Shown: positions 50,852 through 61,549 of the stretch, in pieces
How the letters are laid out: each line of letters starts with the position of its first letter
Numbering within the stretch: position 1 is the first letter of the stretch
From: Holophagales bacterium
GTDB taxonomy: Bacteria > Acidobacteriota > Thermoanaerobaculia > Multivoradales > Multivoraceae
Direction: 5' to 3'
Assembly: GCA_009845425.1 (NCBI GenBank)
Contig: VXZQ01000002.1
Location: forward strand, 62,001 to 126,000
Length of the DNA stretch: 64,000 bases
Position numbers and translations under genes: made by a program
Notes under the pieces: model-generated
Database searches by the model: none
The model's input: the letters and a program-made list of their open reading frames with translations, nothing else
What the model was told of the DNA's origin: nothing

Positions 50852-51873
50852 CTCCCGAACCCCTCGGGGTTCGCGCTCTGCCAGCGCCAGGCGTCGACGC
50901 AGATGTCGTCGAGGCCGCGCTCCGCCGTCCAGGCGAGGTCGCGGCATGCCAGCGCCGGGTCCGCCCACACTTCCGTCGCGTCACCCTGCCGCCGCCCTTC
51001 GAGTACGGTCGGGATCTCCCGGTCGCTGGCCCGTCTCACGGCATCGAGCACCTCGAAGACCGTGACCCCGCGGCCGGTGCCGAGGTTGTACTCGGCGCAG
51101 CCGTCGACCGCGGGCACATGGTCCAGGGCCCGCAGGTGCCCCGTCGCCACGTCGACGACATGGAGATAGTCCCGAATCGCCGTGCCGTCACGGGTCGGAT
51201 AGTCCGTACCGAACACCCGTAGCTGCGGCAACCTGCCCACGGCGACCTGCATGGCGCCAGGAAGCAGGTTCTCCGGCCGGCCCCGCGGATCCTCGCCGAT
51301 CCGGCCGCTCGGGTGGGCGCCGGCCGGGTTGAAGTAGCGCAGCGACAGGATCCGCCAGCCCTCTTCCGATGCCGCGAGGTCCCGCAGCATCCGCTCGACG
51401 CAGAGCTTGGTGTAACCGTAGGGATTCGACGGCCTGAGCGGTGCGCTCTCCGCCAGCGGACAGGCGCCCGGACCCGGATCGCCGTAGACCGTCGCCGACG
51501 ACGAGAAGACGAGCCGGCGTACATCGTGGCGACGCATCGTCCGCAGCAGGCTGAGCGTGCCGCCTACGTTCGTGCGGTAGTAGCCGAGGGGATCCGAGCA
51601 GGACTCCCCGACCGCTTTCCTCGCCGCGAAGTGAATCACTGCCGAGCAGCCGCCCTCGCCGAATGCCTGCTCAAGCGCCGCGTCGTCCAGCACGTCCCCT
51701 TCGACGAAGCGCAGACCGCGTCCCGCCAGTTCCTCGACCCGCCGCAGCGCCTCAGGCGAGCTGTTCGAGAGATCGTCGATGACCGTCACGTCCCAACCGG
51801 CGGCGAGCAACTCGACGCAAGTGTGGCTGCCGATGAAACCGGCTCCGCCGGTGACCAGGACGCGCTCCGCCAT
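50848..51873 (-). CDS. galE: UDP-glucose 4-epimerase
   Basis: An SDR-family epimerase of 341 residues interconverting UDP-glucose and UDP-galactose. VLVTGGAGFIGSHTCVELL binds NAD, SSSATVYGDP and NPYGYTKLCVE carry the Ser and Tyr-x3-Lys catalytic residues, and RYFNPAGAHPSGRIGEDP is a GalE-specific block. TRDGTAIRDYLHVVDVATGH follows. It heads a coupled chain with the DsbA-fold, UnbV-type, TPR and gltX genes; 43 bases separate it from the surface-protein gene upstream on the same strand. Confidence 0.93.
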   Translation of the reverse strand: MAERVLVTGGAGFIGSHTCVELLAAGWDVTVIDDLSNSSPEALRRVEELAGRGLRFVEGDVLDDAALEQAFGEGGCSAVIHFAARKAVGESCSDPLGYYRTNVGGTLSLLRTMRRHDVRRLVFSSSATVYGDPGPGACPLAESAPLRPSNPYGYTKLCVERMLRDLAASEEGWRILSLRYFNPAGAHPSGRIGEDPRGRPENLLPGAMQVAVGRLPQLRVFGTDYPTRDGTAIRDYLHVVDVATGHLRALDHVPAVDGCAEYNLGTGRGVTVFEVLDAVRRASDREIPTVLEGRRQGDATEVWADPALACRDLAWTAERGLDDICVDAWRWQSANPEGFGS

Positions 51874-51916
51874 GGGCGGGAGTCTATTGGGGCTTCGGTC
51901 GGTGAACGTCCCGACG

Positions 51917-54900
51917 CTAGCGCTCTTCCGTCAGAGGCACGGCGAACGTTACTTCCAGGTCTCCGCCGCTCAAGTCGACGGCCGAGGAACCCACGACGAG
52001 TTCGGCCGAGAGGTTCCTGCCCGCGGGCCGAATCTCCAACCGGTACGGCGCCGCGTACAGGCCATCAATGACGAAGGAGCCGTCCTCCGCCGTGCGGCTG
52101 GTGGCCTGCCGGCGCACCGCCCTCGCCACATCGTTCTCCGCGGCGCTCCATGCAGGTACGGCGGAAACTCGCATCCCGGCGGCGGGCAGTCCCGTTTCGG
52201 TGTCGAGCAGCCGGCCGCGGACCGAGGCGCTGTAGGCCTCGAAGTCGACGCGGGAGGTCGTCTCGGCCACGCGCACCCGGCGTTGCTGGCCGACGGCCGC
52301 AATTGCTACTTCGTCACCCTTGCCCAGACCGTCGATCAGGAAGCCGCCTCGGTGATCCGTGTTCACGCTCCAGGCCAGGTTTCGCCGCTCGTTGGTCACG
52401 AACACGCGTTCGCCCGGAAGCGGCCGGCCGTCGAGGGTGACCGTTCCCTCCAGGAGACCCGGATCGTCGGCGAACGAAAGCTCCACCTCGGTGACCCCGA
52501 CCGGCGCCATCCGCAATGGCGCCCGGCGGGAGCGACCGGTGGAGCGAACGGAAGCGATGACCGTCGTCGTGCCTTCCGGCTGCCGGAACGGCATCTCGAA
52601 CACTGGCTCGGCTGCCGTTCCGCCCGTGGCCAGTCTCATCCCGCGACTCGACGTTCCTCCGGAGGAACGGATCGTCTCGACCATGAGAAGAACCTCGCCT
52701 TCCTCGGCGGAGACCAGTCCACGGACCACGACGCGCAGCAGGCCGGCTCCGGGCCCGGTCAACTCCACGTAGGGCGCGTCGCCCGCCACGACCTCCACTT
52801 CAACCTGTGGGCCCTCCATGTTGTTGGAGTTGGCGCTGACCACATAGGAACCAGGCTCGACGATCAACTCGAACTCGCCCTCCGGCCCCGTTCCTGCTCG
52901 CCGCGTATCGAACCAACCTCCATCGTCGCGCCGAGCCGAAACCGACGCGGCCGGCATCGGCAGACCGTCCGGTTCGATCACCCGACCGCGCAGAACGACC
53001 GGCGTGACGTCGATCGTGAGTTCGCCGAGGTTCGCGTCGACCTCGATCTGCCTCCTGATCAACTGGGAAGCACCCGGTACCCGGCACCTAAGGCTCGCCT
53101 GTCCCTGCGCCGACGTCACTGCGAAGCGGCCGGAGGCATCCGTCAGCGACACGACCGACTCGATCGACACCGACGCTCCCGCCACCGGTGCTCCTTCCCG
53201 GATGACCGTACCCGTGACTTCGATCTCCGGCTTCGGCCGGAGTACCAGTTCCAACGGTTCGCCCGGAGGTTCGCTCAGCGGACGTTCAAGAGCCTCGTAG
53301 CCGTCGGCAGACGCGCTCAGCACGCCGGCGCCAACTGGAAAGCCGCGCAGCAGGAACTCGCCCGCCCCGTCGGTTTCCGCCCACGCGGAGCCGCCGCGGA
53401 CGGTCTGAGCGAAGCGCACACGGACTCCTTCGACGCCGCTGCCAGTGACCTCGTCCGTAGCTCGCCCGGGTAACTCCAGGGCCTCGCGGAGCCGGACCAC
53501 CACTTCCTCAGCGCTGAGCGAAGCGTCCACTCTGACCAGGGGAATCGACTCCCTCACGAAGCCCGGCGCCGAGACACGCAGGGAGAGCTCATCTCCCATC
53601 GCCAAGCCGGCGATTCGGAACCGGCCGCCCGGTCCGGCGGTCAGCTTCCTGGCTGCAACGCGCATCGGGCCCCTTCGCATCGAATGAATGAAGGTCTCAC
53701 CTTCACCCAGAACGATCGTGGCCGCTTCGACCGGCGACCCTTCACCGTTGACCACGCGACCCTGCAGGACGATCTCGGGTTCCAGCAGCACGTCTCCCAC
53801 GTGCTGCTCTCCGGGCGAACGCTGATCCGATGTAGGCAGCATCGTGCGCACCGTGCCGTGGCCAGGGGCCGCCGCGACCAGCCAGACATCTCTCTCGCCA
53901 GCGGGATCGAGCGCGAACTCGCCGTCGTCCTCCGTCTCGACTACCTGCAGCAAGGCCGGGTTCTCGACCTTCCACAAGGCAGCGTCGCCGATGAAGTGCC
54001 CCGAATTCCACCACTCCGCCAGCCCCACCGTTCCTCGAACCCCGCCGCCGGTGGCGGATATGAGCCGACCCCGAATGACCCGGGAAGGGAGCAGTTCCAG
54101 GAGGATCCGCTGCCATCCGGCACCGATGACCTCGGTCAGGTCGCGACGCGCCTCACGGTAGCCGGTTGCCCGGGCGACGAGTTGCTTCCGACCCGGCAAC
54201 TCGGCGACTTCCAGCGCGAACCGCCCCTCGCCGTCGGTCCAGGCGACGGGGCCCGCGCCGTATCCGTCGGTCGACACCCTGGCGCCGCCGACCCCTGAGC
54301 CAGTCGGATCTGCAGCGGTTCCCTCAAGGCGGAGCAGCGGCTCCAGCGACAGCGCCGCGGGCGGCACCGACCAGTCGATCGTGAGCGGTGTGAAACGTTC
54401 GGCCAGTACGGTCGTTCTTGCGACACCCGGCCGGGCGTTCACCCTCAGCGAGGCTCCGCTCAGCGTCCCTCGATTCACGGCGAGCACCGCACCGGCCGAC
54501 GTCCAGTGAACCGCAGCCCATCCCGGCAAGTCATCGGTACTAGACGCACGTCTGAAGCCGACCACCCCAGGGGCCGGCCCTCTCGAGTCCAGTTCAGCCA
54601 CACTCCCCACGACTTCGACCGCGTCGAGGCCACCATCTACGGTCAACACGTGGTACACGCCCACCGGTACGCGGAAACCCCCTTGCTCGTCCGTCGCGCC
54701 GACCGGCCAACCGTCTTCGTCGACCAGAATCGCACCAGCTTCCGGCACGCCGTTCCTTCTCATCACACTGTCGACGGACGGCGCCGTCGACCGCCTCAAC
54801 TCAACCGCCAGATCGCCTCCCGCCTCGCACTCCACGACCTCCGGTTCGTAGCCGGGAGCGCCGATCGTCAGGGTCTCGAAGCGGCGCGACGAGACGATCC

Positions 54901-55444
54901 GACCACCTGCGAACTCGTAGCGATCGGGCCTGCCCGCCTCGATCCGACGGATCGGCGGCCATTCGGTCCAGTAGCGCGCGTAGCCGAAGTCGCGCAGAGT
55001 ACCGCCACGCACGATCCAGGCACTCGCCGGCTCCTTCACAAACACCGTGCAGAAGGCGAGCTCCCTCAGGTTGTGGGACGGCAGAAGCGTGTTCGTCTCC
55101 GGCCCGACCAGGAGAAACGCCTGCTCCCCGGCGCCCCCACTTCGCACGAGGACCCAACGCACACCTGGTTCGTCCACTTCGAACACGAAACGGCCGTCCA
55201 CGACCTCAGCCGTCGCTTCGACAGGGTAGAGGCCGCTCACGTCGTCGTTCAGCATGGCGCTGAACAGTTCGTGAAGCGGCGGCGCCGGCACCAGGTAGGC
55301 CTGGGCCGGACCGAAGTCGGCCGATCTTCCGATCGAGCCATGCACCTCTACTGAAGCCGAGGCTCCGGCGACCGTCAGCAATCCGACCGCCAAGGCAGTG
55401 GCGGCAAGCCGATTCCGAACGCCTTCGAACACGCGTCGCGGCAT
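51917..55444 (-). CDS. Giant secreted protein with carboxypeptidase-regulatory-like repeats
   Basis: A 1175-residue exported protein. A signal peptide covers about 1-31 (ending GASAS). From about residue 360 onwards it consists of repeated CarboxypepD_reg-like / Ig-like beta-sandwich modules of 80-100 residues, each with a pattern such as [40 protein letters not shown] or [20 protein letters not shown], followed by G-x-F-x-V-x-G-L closings. No catalytic domain is seen. Such chains act as surface adhesins, stalks or scaffold. GGGGAGAG lies a few bases before the ATG. It is divergent from mdh. Confidence 0.8.
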   Translation of the reverse strand: MPRRVFEGVRNRLAATALAVGLLTVAGASASVEVHGSIGRSADFGPAQAYLVPAPPLHELFSAMLNDDVSGLYPVEATAEVVDGRFVFEVDEPGVRWVLVRSGGAGEQAFLLVGPETNTLLPSHNLRELAFCTVFVKEPASAWIVRGGTLRDFGYARYWTEWPPIRRIEAGRPDRYEFAGGRIVSSRRFETLTIGAPGYEPEVVECEAGGDLAVELRRSTAPSVDSVMRRNGVPEAGAILVDEDGWPVGATDEQGGFRVPVGVYHVLTVDGGLDAVEVVGSVAELDSRGPAPGVVGFRRASSTDDLPGWAAVHWTSAGAVLAVNRGTLSGASLRVNARPGVARTTVLAERFTPLTIDWSVPPAALSLEPLLRLEGTAADPTGSGVGGARVSTDGYGAGPVAWTDGEGRFALEVAELPGRKQLVARATGYREARRDLTEVIGAGWQRILLELLPSRVIRGRLISATGGGVRGTVGLAEWWNSGHFIGDAALWKVENPALLQVVETEDDGEFALDPAGERDVWLVAAAPGHGTVRTMLPTSDQRSPGEQHVGDVLLEPEIVLQGRVVNGEGSPVEAATIVLGEGETFIHSMRRGPMRVAARKLTAGPGGRFRIAGLAMGDELSLRVSAPGFVRESIPLVRVDASLSAEEVVVRLREALELPGRATDEVTGSGVEGVRVRFAQTVRGGSAWAETDGAGEFLLRGFPVGAGVLSASADGYEALERPLSEPPGEPLELVLRPKPEIEVTGTVIREGAPVAGASVSIESVVSLTDASGRFAVTSAQGQASLRCRVPGASQLIRRQIEVDANLGELTIDVTPVVLRGRVIEPDGLPMPAASVSARRDDGGWFDTRRAGTGPEGEFELIVEPGSYVVSANSNNMEGPQVEVEVVAGDAPYVELTGPGAGLLRVVVRGLVSAEEGEVLLMVETIRSSGGTSSRGMRLATGGTAAEPVFEMPFRQPEGTTTVIASVRSTGRSRRAPLRMAPVGVTEVELSFADDPGLLEGTVTLDGRPLPGERVFVTNERRNLAWSVNTDHRGGFLIDGLGKGDEVAIAAVGQQRRVRVAETTSRVDFEAYSASVRGRLLDTETGLPAAGMRVSAVPAWSAAENDVARAVRRQATSRTAEDGSFVIDGLYAAPYRLEIRPAGRNLSAELVVGSSAVDLSGGDLEVTFAVPLTEER

Positions 55445-55546
55445 GACTCTCTCCCCGCGGACGGAGCTACGAGGTTACCGAACAACCCGTCCAACCTCTC
55501 CCCGCCGCCGATGCTTCCGAACCAGCACGCGCGCGAGCCCGCGGTG

Positions 55547-55552
55547 CTACGA
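55547..55552 (+). promoter_or_regulatory. Candidate -10 element (TACGAT)
   Basis: TACGAT preceded by GTGC, 31 bases before the mdh ATG. It allows a short leader with the GGAGGAAA ribosome site. No -35 is evident. Confidence 0.3.
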
Positions 55553-55583
55553 TCCCGCGCCGGATCGAGGAGGAAACCAGGCC

Positions 55584-56564
55584 ATGCAAACACCCGTTCG
55601 AGTCGCCGTCACCGGAGCCGCCGGTCAGATCGGATACTCCCTGATTTTCCGTATCGCCGCCGGCGAGATGCTGGGGCCGGAGCAGCCGGTAAGCCTGCAC
55701 CTGCTGGAGATTCCGCCGGCCATGGATGCGCTGGCGGGAGTGGTCATGGAACTGCGCGACTCGGCGTATCCGATGCTGCACGAGGTCGTCACGAGTTCGG
55801 ACGCCGACGAGGCGTTCGACGGCGTGGACATCGCCATGCTGGTCGGCGCGCGACCGCGCGGACCGGGCATGGAGCGCAAGGACCTGCTGCAGGCGAACGC
55901 GGCGATCTTCTCCGTTCAGGGCAGGGCCCTCGACGACCACGCGAGCCGCGACGTGCGGGTGGTCGTGGTCGGCAACCCGGCGAACACGAACGCCCTGATC
56001 GCGGCCAGCAACGCGCCGGGCCTGGACCGGCGGCAGTTCACGGCGATGACCCGGCTCGACCACAACCGGGCGATCAGCCAGCTCGCCGAGAAGACGGGCG
56101 CTCACACGACCCGAGTGCGCCGCATGACGATCTGGGGCAACCACTCGGCAACCCAGTACCCGGACCTCAACCATGCCCTGGTCGACGGACGGCCGGCGCC
56201 GGAACTTGTCGAGGAGGCCTGGACCCGCGATGAGTTCATTCCGACGGTCCAGCAGCGCGGCGCGGCGATCATCAAGGCGCGCGGCGCCTCGTCGGCTGCC
56301 TCGGCGGCCGCCGCCGCGATCGATCACATCCGCACCTGGGTCCAGGGCACGGCGGACGGCGACTGGGTCAGCATGGCGATCCCGGCAGACGGCAGCTACG
56401 GCGCTCGCGATGGCGTCGTCTACTCGTTCCCGGTGACCACCAGCGACGGTGACTACTCGATCGTCCAGGGCCTCGATGTCGACGAGTTCAGCCAGGGGCG
56501 GATGCAGGCCACGCTCGACGAGTTGTTCGAAGAGCGCGCCGGCGTCGAAGAACTCCTGCCGTAG
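55584..56564 (+). CDS. mdh: Malate dehydrogenase
   Basis: An NAD-dependent malate dehydrogenase of 326 residues, of the form related to cytosolic eukaryotic [23 protein letters not shown] binds [47 protein letters not shown] (catalytic Asp/Arg) and [12 protein letters not shown] (catalytic His) follow. It converts malate and oxaloacetate in the citric acid cycle. ATG at 55584 has GGAGGAAA upstream; earlier in-frame codons lie in the divergent promoter region. Confidence 0.96.
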   Translation: MQTPVRVAVTGAAGQIGYSLIFRIAAGEMLGPEQPVSLHLLEIPPAMDALAGVVMELRDSAYPMLHEVVTSSDADEAFDGVDIAMLVGARPRGPGMERKDLLQANAAIFSVQGRALDDHASRDVRVVVVGNPANTNALIAASNAPGLDRRQFTAMTRLDHNRAISQLAEKTGAHTTRVRRMTIWGNHSATQYPDLNHALVDGRPAPELVEEAWTRDEFIPTVQQRGAAIIKARGASSAASAAAAAIDHIRTWVQGTADGDWVSMAIPADGSYGARDGVVYSFPVTTSDGDYSIVQGLDVDEFSQGRMQATLDELFEERAGVEELLP

Positions 56565-56615
56565 GCGAACCGGCGCCGACCGGCCCAGCTTCACCGGCTC
56601 TCCATCGGGCGGCGC

Positions 56616-56621
56616 TATGCT
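56616..56621 (+). promoter_or_regulatory. Candidate -10 element (TATGCT)
   Basis: TATGCT preceded by GGCGC, 49 bases before the ferritin ATG. It shares its surroundings with the other TANNNT elements in the window. Confidence 0.3.
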
Positions 56622-56670
56622 CGCGGCGTCCGCTTCCCATCGCAACCAATCGCCCGCCCCGGAGGACACG

Positions 56671-57198
56671 ATGGACCAGACCCTCCACGACCGTTTGAAC
56701 GCACACCTCGGACTCGAGTTCGAGGCCGCGCACCGCTACCTGTCCATGGCGCTCTGGCTCGAGCGCATCGACCTGCCCGGCTTCGGCGCCTGGCTGCGCG
56801 GCCAGTCCGCCGACGAACTCGGCCACGCCCACCGCATCATCGATCACCTCGCCGACCGCGATCTCCTCGTGAAGATCCCCGAGATCCCGGCGCAACCCAC
56901 CGAGTGGGAGTCACCCGAGGCCGCGGTCGCGGCGATCCTGGAAAGCGAACAGCACGTTACGAAAGCGATCGAGGAACTCTACGATCTCTCCGAGAAGGTC
57001 CACGATCGTGCCGCCTCGATCATGCTCCAGTGGTTCATCAACGAGCAGGTCGAGGAGGAGAACGTCGCGCGCACCCTGCTTGGCCGGCTGCGCCTGGTGG
57101 GCGGCGACGGCGTCGGCATGCTGATGATCGATCAGGAACTGGCGAAGGGCACGGTTCCCGGCGCCATGGCGGAACCGGGAGCGGACGGAGCCGAATGA
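56671..57198 (+). CDS. Ferritin (non-haem type)
   Basis: An iron-storage protein of 175 residues. LGLEFEAAHRYLSMALWLE, SADELGHAHRIIDHL (Glu-x-x-His), ESEQHVTKAIEELYDL and FINEQVEEENVARTLL give the four-helix bundle and the di-iron ferroxidase ligands. No methionine-type haem site is apparent, so this is ferritin rather than bacterioferritin. GGAGG lies six to eight bases before the ATG. It is followed by the MFS gene after 13 bases and may be co-transcribed. Confidence 0.92.
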   Translation: MDQTLHDRLNAHLGLEFEAAHRYLSMALWLERIDLPGFGAWLRGQSADELGHAHRIIDHLADRDLLVKIPEIPAQPTEWESPEAAVAAILESEQHVTKAIEELYDLSEKVHDRAASIMLQWFINEQVEEENVARTLLGRLRLVGGDGVGMLMIDQELAKGTVPGAMAEPGADGAE

Positions 57199-57211
57199 CC
57201 ACGGGAGTCGA

Positions 57212-58822
57212 ATGACGTCAACAGACCAGGATCGCCAGACCCCGGCCCCGCAGGCGCCGAGCCGTCGCTACTCCAACTACGTCCTGGGCGTTCTCGTCCT
57301 GGTCTACGTCTTCAACTTCATCGACCGCCAGATCCTCTCGATCCTCGCAGAAGACATCCGAAACGATCTCGGCGTCAGCGACGCTCAACTCGGCTTTCTC
57401 TACGGCACCGCGTTCGCCGTTTTCTACGCCATCTTCGGGATCCCGCTCGGCCGTCTGGCCGACATGTGGACCCGCAAGAGTCTCATCTCGGTCGGTCTGG
57501 CCGCCTGGAGCCTGATGACCGCGCTGTCGGGCACCGCCCGCGGCTTCGTCTCGCTCGCCGCCTACCGGATCGGCGTCGGCATCGGCGAATCGAGCGCCGG
57601 GCCGGCGGCGTTCTCGATGCTCGGGGACTACTACCCGCCGCGCCTCCGGGCCACGGTGACCGCGATGTACTCGAGCGGCGTCTACATCGGCGCCGGCCTC
57701 GGCATCCTGATCGGCGGTCAGATCGTCGACAGGTGGAACAACGCGTACGCGGACGGCGGAGCGCCCTTCGGCCTCGTGGGTTGGCAGGTCGCGTTCTTCG
57801 CCGTGGGCCTGCCGGGCTTGCTGATGGCGATCTGGGTATGGACCCTGCGCGAGCCGATCCGCGGCCTGCAGGAAGGCATCGTCACCAAGGACCATCCCGC
57901 GCCGTTCAAGGAGTTGGGGAAGGAGACAGCCGCCATTCTGCCGCCGTTGACCCTGCTTTCCCTCCAGCGTGCCGGCGGCGCCCGGACAGTGGCCCGGAAT
58001 CTGCTGATCGCGGTCGGGTGCGCCGTTGTCTCCTTCGGCCTGATCCAGATCTTCGGCAACCCGGTGCAGTGGATCGCCCTCGCGATCGGCGCCTATGCCT
58101 TCCTCTCCTGGGTCCAGGGGCTGCGGCTGAGGGACCGGCCCACGTTCGAGCTGGTCTACCGATCGCGCTCGATGATCTACGGCATGTTCGGCTTCGGCTG
58201 GATGGCGTTCGTCGGCTACGGCCTCGGCTTCTGGGCGCCGACCTACTTCCGGCGGGTACACGACCAGAGCGCCGGCGAAGCCGGCCTGATTCTCGGAATC
58301 ACGGCCGCCGTCGCGGGCTGGATGGGAGTCGCCGGAGGCGGCTACTTCTCCGACTGGATGAAGCAGAAGACAGCGAAGGCCCGGCCGCTCTGCGGGCTCA
58401 TCATCGCCCTGGCCTCGATCCCGTTGGGAGCCTTCTTCGTACTGACCGAGAGCGTGACCACGGCCTACGTGGTCAACTTCGTCTACACGGTCATCGGATC
58501 GGCATGGATCGGTTCGGCCGTCGCCCTGGCCAACGACCTGGTGCTGCCCAGGATGCGAGGAACCGCATCGGCGTTCTACATCCTGATGGTGACCTTCGTG
58601 GGTCTCGCCCTGGGACCCTTCCTCATGGGTTGGTTGAGCACCACGCTCGAGGCCGGCGGCGCCGACTCCGGTCGCTCCCTGCAACTGGCAATGGTGGCGA
58701 GCCTGGGCGCGTATGTCCTAGGCGGGATCTTCTTCTGGCTCGCCGGCCGTAGCGTGGCCACCGAGGAGAGCAGCCGGATCGAGCGTGCGCAGGCCGCGGG
58801 CGAGGTGATCGAAGCCGCCTGA
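57212..58822 (+). CDS. MFS transporter (spinster-like)
   Basis: A major facilitator of 536 residues with about twelve helices. FNFIDRQILSILAEDIRNDL and GVSDAQLGFLYGTAFAVFYA are typical of the spinster-like branch. GIPLGRLADMWTRKSL is the MFS motif A, and YRIGVGIGESSAGPAAFSM follows. A cytoplasmic loop of about 70 residues splits the two halves. The substrate is not predictable. GGGAG lies six bases before the ATG. It lies 13 bases after ferritin. Confidence 0.9.
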   Translation: MTSTDQDRQTPAPQAPSRRYSNYVLGVLVLVYVFNFIDRQILSILAEDIRNDLGVSDAQLGFLYGTAFAVFYAIFGIPLGRLADMWTRKSLISVGLAAWSLMTALSGTARGFVSLAAYRIGVGIGESSAGPAAFSMLGDYYPPRLRATVTAMYSSGVYIGAGLGILIGGQIVDRWNNAYADGGAPFGLVGWQVAFFAVGLPGLLMAIWVWTLREPIRGLQEGIVTKDHPAPFKELGKETAAILPPLTLLSLQRAGGARTVARNLLIAVGCAVVSFGLIQIFGNPVQWIALAIGAYAFLSWVQGLRLRDRPTFELVYRSRSMIYGMFGFGWMAFVGYGLGFWAPTYFRRVHDQSAGEAGLILGITAAVAGWMGVAGGGYFSDWMKQKTAKARPLCGLIIALASIPLGAFFVLTESVTTAYVVNFVYTVIGSAWIGSAVALANDLVLPRMRGTASAFYILMVTFVGLALGPFLMGWLSTTLEAGGADSGRSLQLAMVASLGAYVLGGIFFWLAGRSVATEESSRIERAQAAGEVIEAA

Positions 58823-58827
58823 CCCGG

Positions 58828-59604
58828 CTACGGCCTCAGCCTCGCCATCACCGGTGCATGGTCGGAGGCGATGAGCCCTTCCTTCTTCTTCCGGTAGTCG
58901 CGGTCGGTTTCCACCTCCTCGACCCGCTTCCGGGCGGCTTCGGTCGCTAGCAGGAAATCGATCCGCAGGCCCAGGTTGCGGTGGAAGGCGCCGAACCGGT
59001 AGTCCCACCAGGAGAACTTGACCGTGTCCGGATGCAGTTCCCGGAACAGGTCCTGGAACCCGAGGTCGAGCAGCGCACGGAACCGTGCCCGCTCCGCCTC
59101 GGTGTGGTGAATCCCGCCCGCGAGGCGCTCTTCGTCGTGGGTGTCGAGGCGAGTCGGCGCGATGTTGAAGTCGCCGCAGAGAACCGCCGGCTCATCGGCG
59201 CCGAGGGAGCCGTCGAAGTAGTCCCGAAGCGAGTCGAACCAGGCCAGCTTGCGCGGATAGTCCAGGTGGTCGATGTCCTTGCCATTGGGGCAGTACACGG
59301 TCGTGAAGTCGAGGCCCGCGGTCTTGACCCGCAATAACCGCGCGCCGGCCTCCTCTTCGCCCGGCAGGCCGGACTGCACCTTCTCGATCGGCTCGCGCGA
59401 AAGGACCGCGACGCCGTTCCAGGCCTTCTGGCCGCAGACGACGGCGTGGTAGCCGAGCTCCGCGAGTGCCTCGACCGGGACGTTGTCGGCGGTCGCCTTG
59501 AGTTCCTGGAGACCGACGACATCGGGCCGCCGGGCCTTGAGCCAGTGGACGAGGAAGTCGAACCGCGCTCCCAGGCCGTTGATGTTCCAGGTGGCGATCA
59601 GCAA
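58828..59604 (-). CDS. xthA: Exodeoxyribonuclease III
   Basis: An AP endonuclease / 3'-5' exonuclease of 258 residues. ATWNINGLGARFDFLVHWL starts the fold; GLQELKA (metal Glu), YCPNGKDID, CGDFNIAP (Asp and Asn), RIDFLLAT and SDHAPVMARL (Asp and His) are all present. It acts in base-excision repair with the glycosylases encoded elsewhere in the window. The start is TTG, four bases after the M2 peptidase stop, with only a weak ribosome site. Confidence 0.94.
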   Translation of the reverse strand: MLIATWNINGLGARFDFLVHWLKARRPDVVGLQELKATADNVPVEALAELGYHAVVCGQKAWNGVAVLSREPIEKVQSGLPGEEEAGARLLRVKTAGLDFTTVYCPNGKDIDHLDYPRKLAWFDSLRDYFDGSLGADEPAVLCGDFNIAPTRLDTHDEERLAGGIHHTEAERARFRALLDLGFQDLFRELHPDTVKFSWWDYRFGAFHRNLGLRIDFLLATEAARKRVEEVETDRDYRKKKEGLIASDHAPVMARLRP

Positions 59605-59608
59605 GCTG

Positions 59609-61435
59609 CTAGCTCCAGCCGCAGGAACGGCCGGCGTTCTTCTCCCGTAGCCAGTCGGCGAGCGGGGCGAAGTAGTCGAGGATCGCCGTCGCGTCCATCT
59701 CGCGGCTGCCGCCGATCGCCTCGAGCGCGTCCGGCCATGGCCGGCGGAGACCCATCGCCATCATGTCGCGCAGGCGGCTACCGGCCACTTCGTTGCCGTA
59801 GATCGAGCAACGGTGAAGCGGCCCCTCGTAGCTGATCGCCGCGCACAGGTCGCGGTGGAACTGGAACTGGAGGATGTGGGCCAGGAAGTAGCGAGTGTAG
59901 GGCGTGTTGCCCGGCACGTGGTACTTGGCACCGGGATCGAAGTCCTCCTCCGTTCGCGCCGATGGAGCGGTCACCCCCTGGTACTGCTCGCGCAACCGCC
60001 ACCAGGCCGCGTTGTACTCCTCCGGCGGCGTGTCACCCGAGAACACGCCCCAGCGCCAGCGGTCGACGAGCAGTCCGAAGGGCAGGAAGGCGATCTTGTC
60101 CAGCGCCATCCGCATGAGGAGCGAGAGATCGGCCTCGGCCGGCGGCTCCTCGTCGAGCAAACCGATGTCGACGAGGTAACCCGGCGTGACGGACAGGGAG
60201 ATCGTGTCGCCCAGCGCCTCGTGGAACCCGTCGTTCGCGCTGTCCCGGAACAGGGGCGGCAGCTCCCGGTAGCCGAGCTGGTAGTAGGTGTGACCGAGTT
60301 CGTGGTGGATCGTCGAGAAGTCCTCGGCGTTGATCTGGATGCACATCTTGATCCGGACATCCTCGTCCAGATCGAGCTGCCAGGCGCTGGCGTGACAGAC
60401 GACGTCGCGGTCTCGCGGACGGAGGAACTGGGAGCGCTGCCAGAAGGTGTCGGGGAGTTGCTCCATCCCGAGCGAGGTGAAGAAGCCCTCGGCGATCTCG
60501 ACCATCTCCCGCTCCGAGGTCTGGCGCTCCCGGAGGATCTCCGTCAGGTCGTATCCGGCATCGGCGGCCTCCGGCGCGACGAGGTCGAACACGTTGGACC
60601 ACGACTGCGCCCACATGTTGCCCAGGACGTGGGCCGGAATCGCGCCCTCGGGGTCCACGACGTCCGGACCGTACTCCTCCGCGAGCTCGGCGCGAACGTG
60701 GCAGTGCAGGTCGTCATAGAGCGGCTTCACCTGCTCCCAGAGACGGTCCGTCTCCGCGGCGAAGTCGTCCGGCGCCATGTCGTAGCCCGAGCGCCACATC
60801 GCGCCCGTGTCGTCGTAACCGAGGCCCCGAGCGCCTTCGTTCGAGAGCTCGACGAAGCGCTGGTAGTCCGCCTTCATCGGCGGCGAGATCGTCCGCCAGC
60901 CCTCCCAGGCGTCGAGCAGCGCGCCGGCGTCCCGGCTGTTGTCGATCACGTCCTCCAGGTCGTCGAGGGTTCGGCATGTGTCGGTGTCCGGGCCGTCCGG
61001 ACAGTGCCTGCCGGAGCCATAGGCGGCTTCCATCCTGGTCGTGATCTGACTCAGTTCCTCGATCTTCGCCTCGTCGGCCGGCGCGGCTACGGTCAGCCCT
61101 CCCCGCAGGAGGTTGAGCTTGCGCGCCACCTCGTCGGGCTCCGACGCCGCGTCGTAGGTCGCTGCCTCCTGCGCGAAGTCGATGGCGCGTGTCAGCGCCT
61201 CCGCTCCGGCACGGGCCGCCAGGGCGGTCGTGTCCTCGTTGATGTATGTCGACTGCACCCAGGCAGCGCGGCTGCCGTCGTAGTAATGCTCAAGAATCGT
61301 CTCTTCGGCAGCCGCCGTAAAGTCGGTCGCGGTCGGCCGTGCTTCGCCCGCGCAGCCGGCGAGCGAGACGGCCGCCGAGGCGGCCAGGGGCAGGTAGAAG
61401 GGGCGCAGGCGGGTTTGAAGCGAAGTCAGCGACAC
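59609..61435 (-). CDS. M2 family peptidyl-dipeptidase (ACE-like) lipoprotein
   Basis: A zinc dipeptidyl carboxypeptidase of 608 residues related to angiotensin-converting enzyme. A lipobox (SLAGCAG) follows a short hydrophobic start. The zinc site is IHHELGH with the third ligand Glu in FHEALGDTISLS. GYDMAPDDFAAETDRLWEQV and VPGNTPYTRYFLAHILQFQ are family blocks. GTG at 61435 has GGGGAGG about eight bases upstream. It should trim peptides in the periplasm, as may the prolyl oligopeptidase. It is coupled loosely to xthA. Confidence 0.93.
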   Translation of the reverse strand: MSLTSLQTRLRPFYLPLAASAAVSLAGCAGEARPTATDFTAAAEETILEHYYDGSRAAWVQSTYINEDTTALAARAGAEALTRAIDFAQEAATYDAASEPDEVARKLNLLRGGLTVAAPADEAKIEELSQITTRMEAAYGSGRHCPDGPDTDTCRTLDDLEDVIDNSRDAGALLDAWEGWRTISPPMKADYQRFVELSNEGARGLGYDDTGAMWRSGYDMAPDDFAAETDRLWEQVKPLYDDLHCHVRAELAEEYGPDVVDPEGAIPAHVLGNMWAQSWSNVFDLVAPEAADAGYDLTEILRERQTSEREMVEIAEGFFTSLGMEQLPDTFWQRSQFLRPRDRDVVCHASAWQLDLDEDVRIKMCIQINAEDFSTIHHELGHTYYQLGYRELPPLFRDSANDGFHEALGDTISLSVTPGYLVDIGLLDEEPPAEADLSLLMRMALDKIAFLPFGLLVDRWRWGVFSGDTPPEEYNAAWWRLREQYQGVTAPSARTEEDFDPGAKYHVPGNTPYTRYFLAHILQFQFHRDLCAAISYEGPLHRCSIYGNEVAGSRLRDMMAMGLRRPWPDALEAIGGSREMDATAILDYFAPLADWLREKNAGRSCGWS

Positions 61436-61549
61436 GGCGAGTCCTCCCCATCGGTTCCAGGCATCAAGCGGCTCCAGGCGGCTAGCAGCGGGACCGACCA
61501 TCGACTCTATGTCAGGGGTTCCAGGCCGGCACGCCGCAGCACGGCTCCG

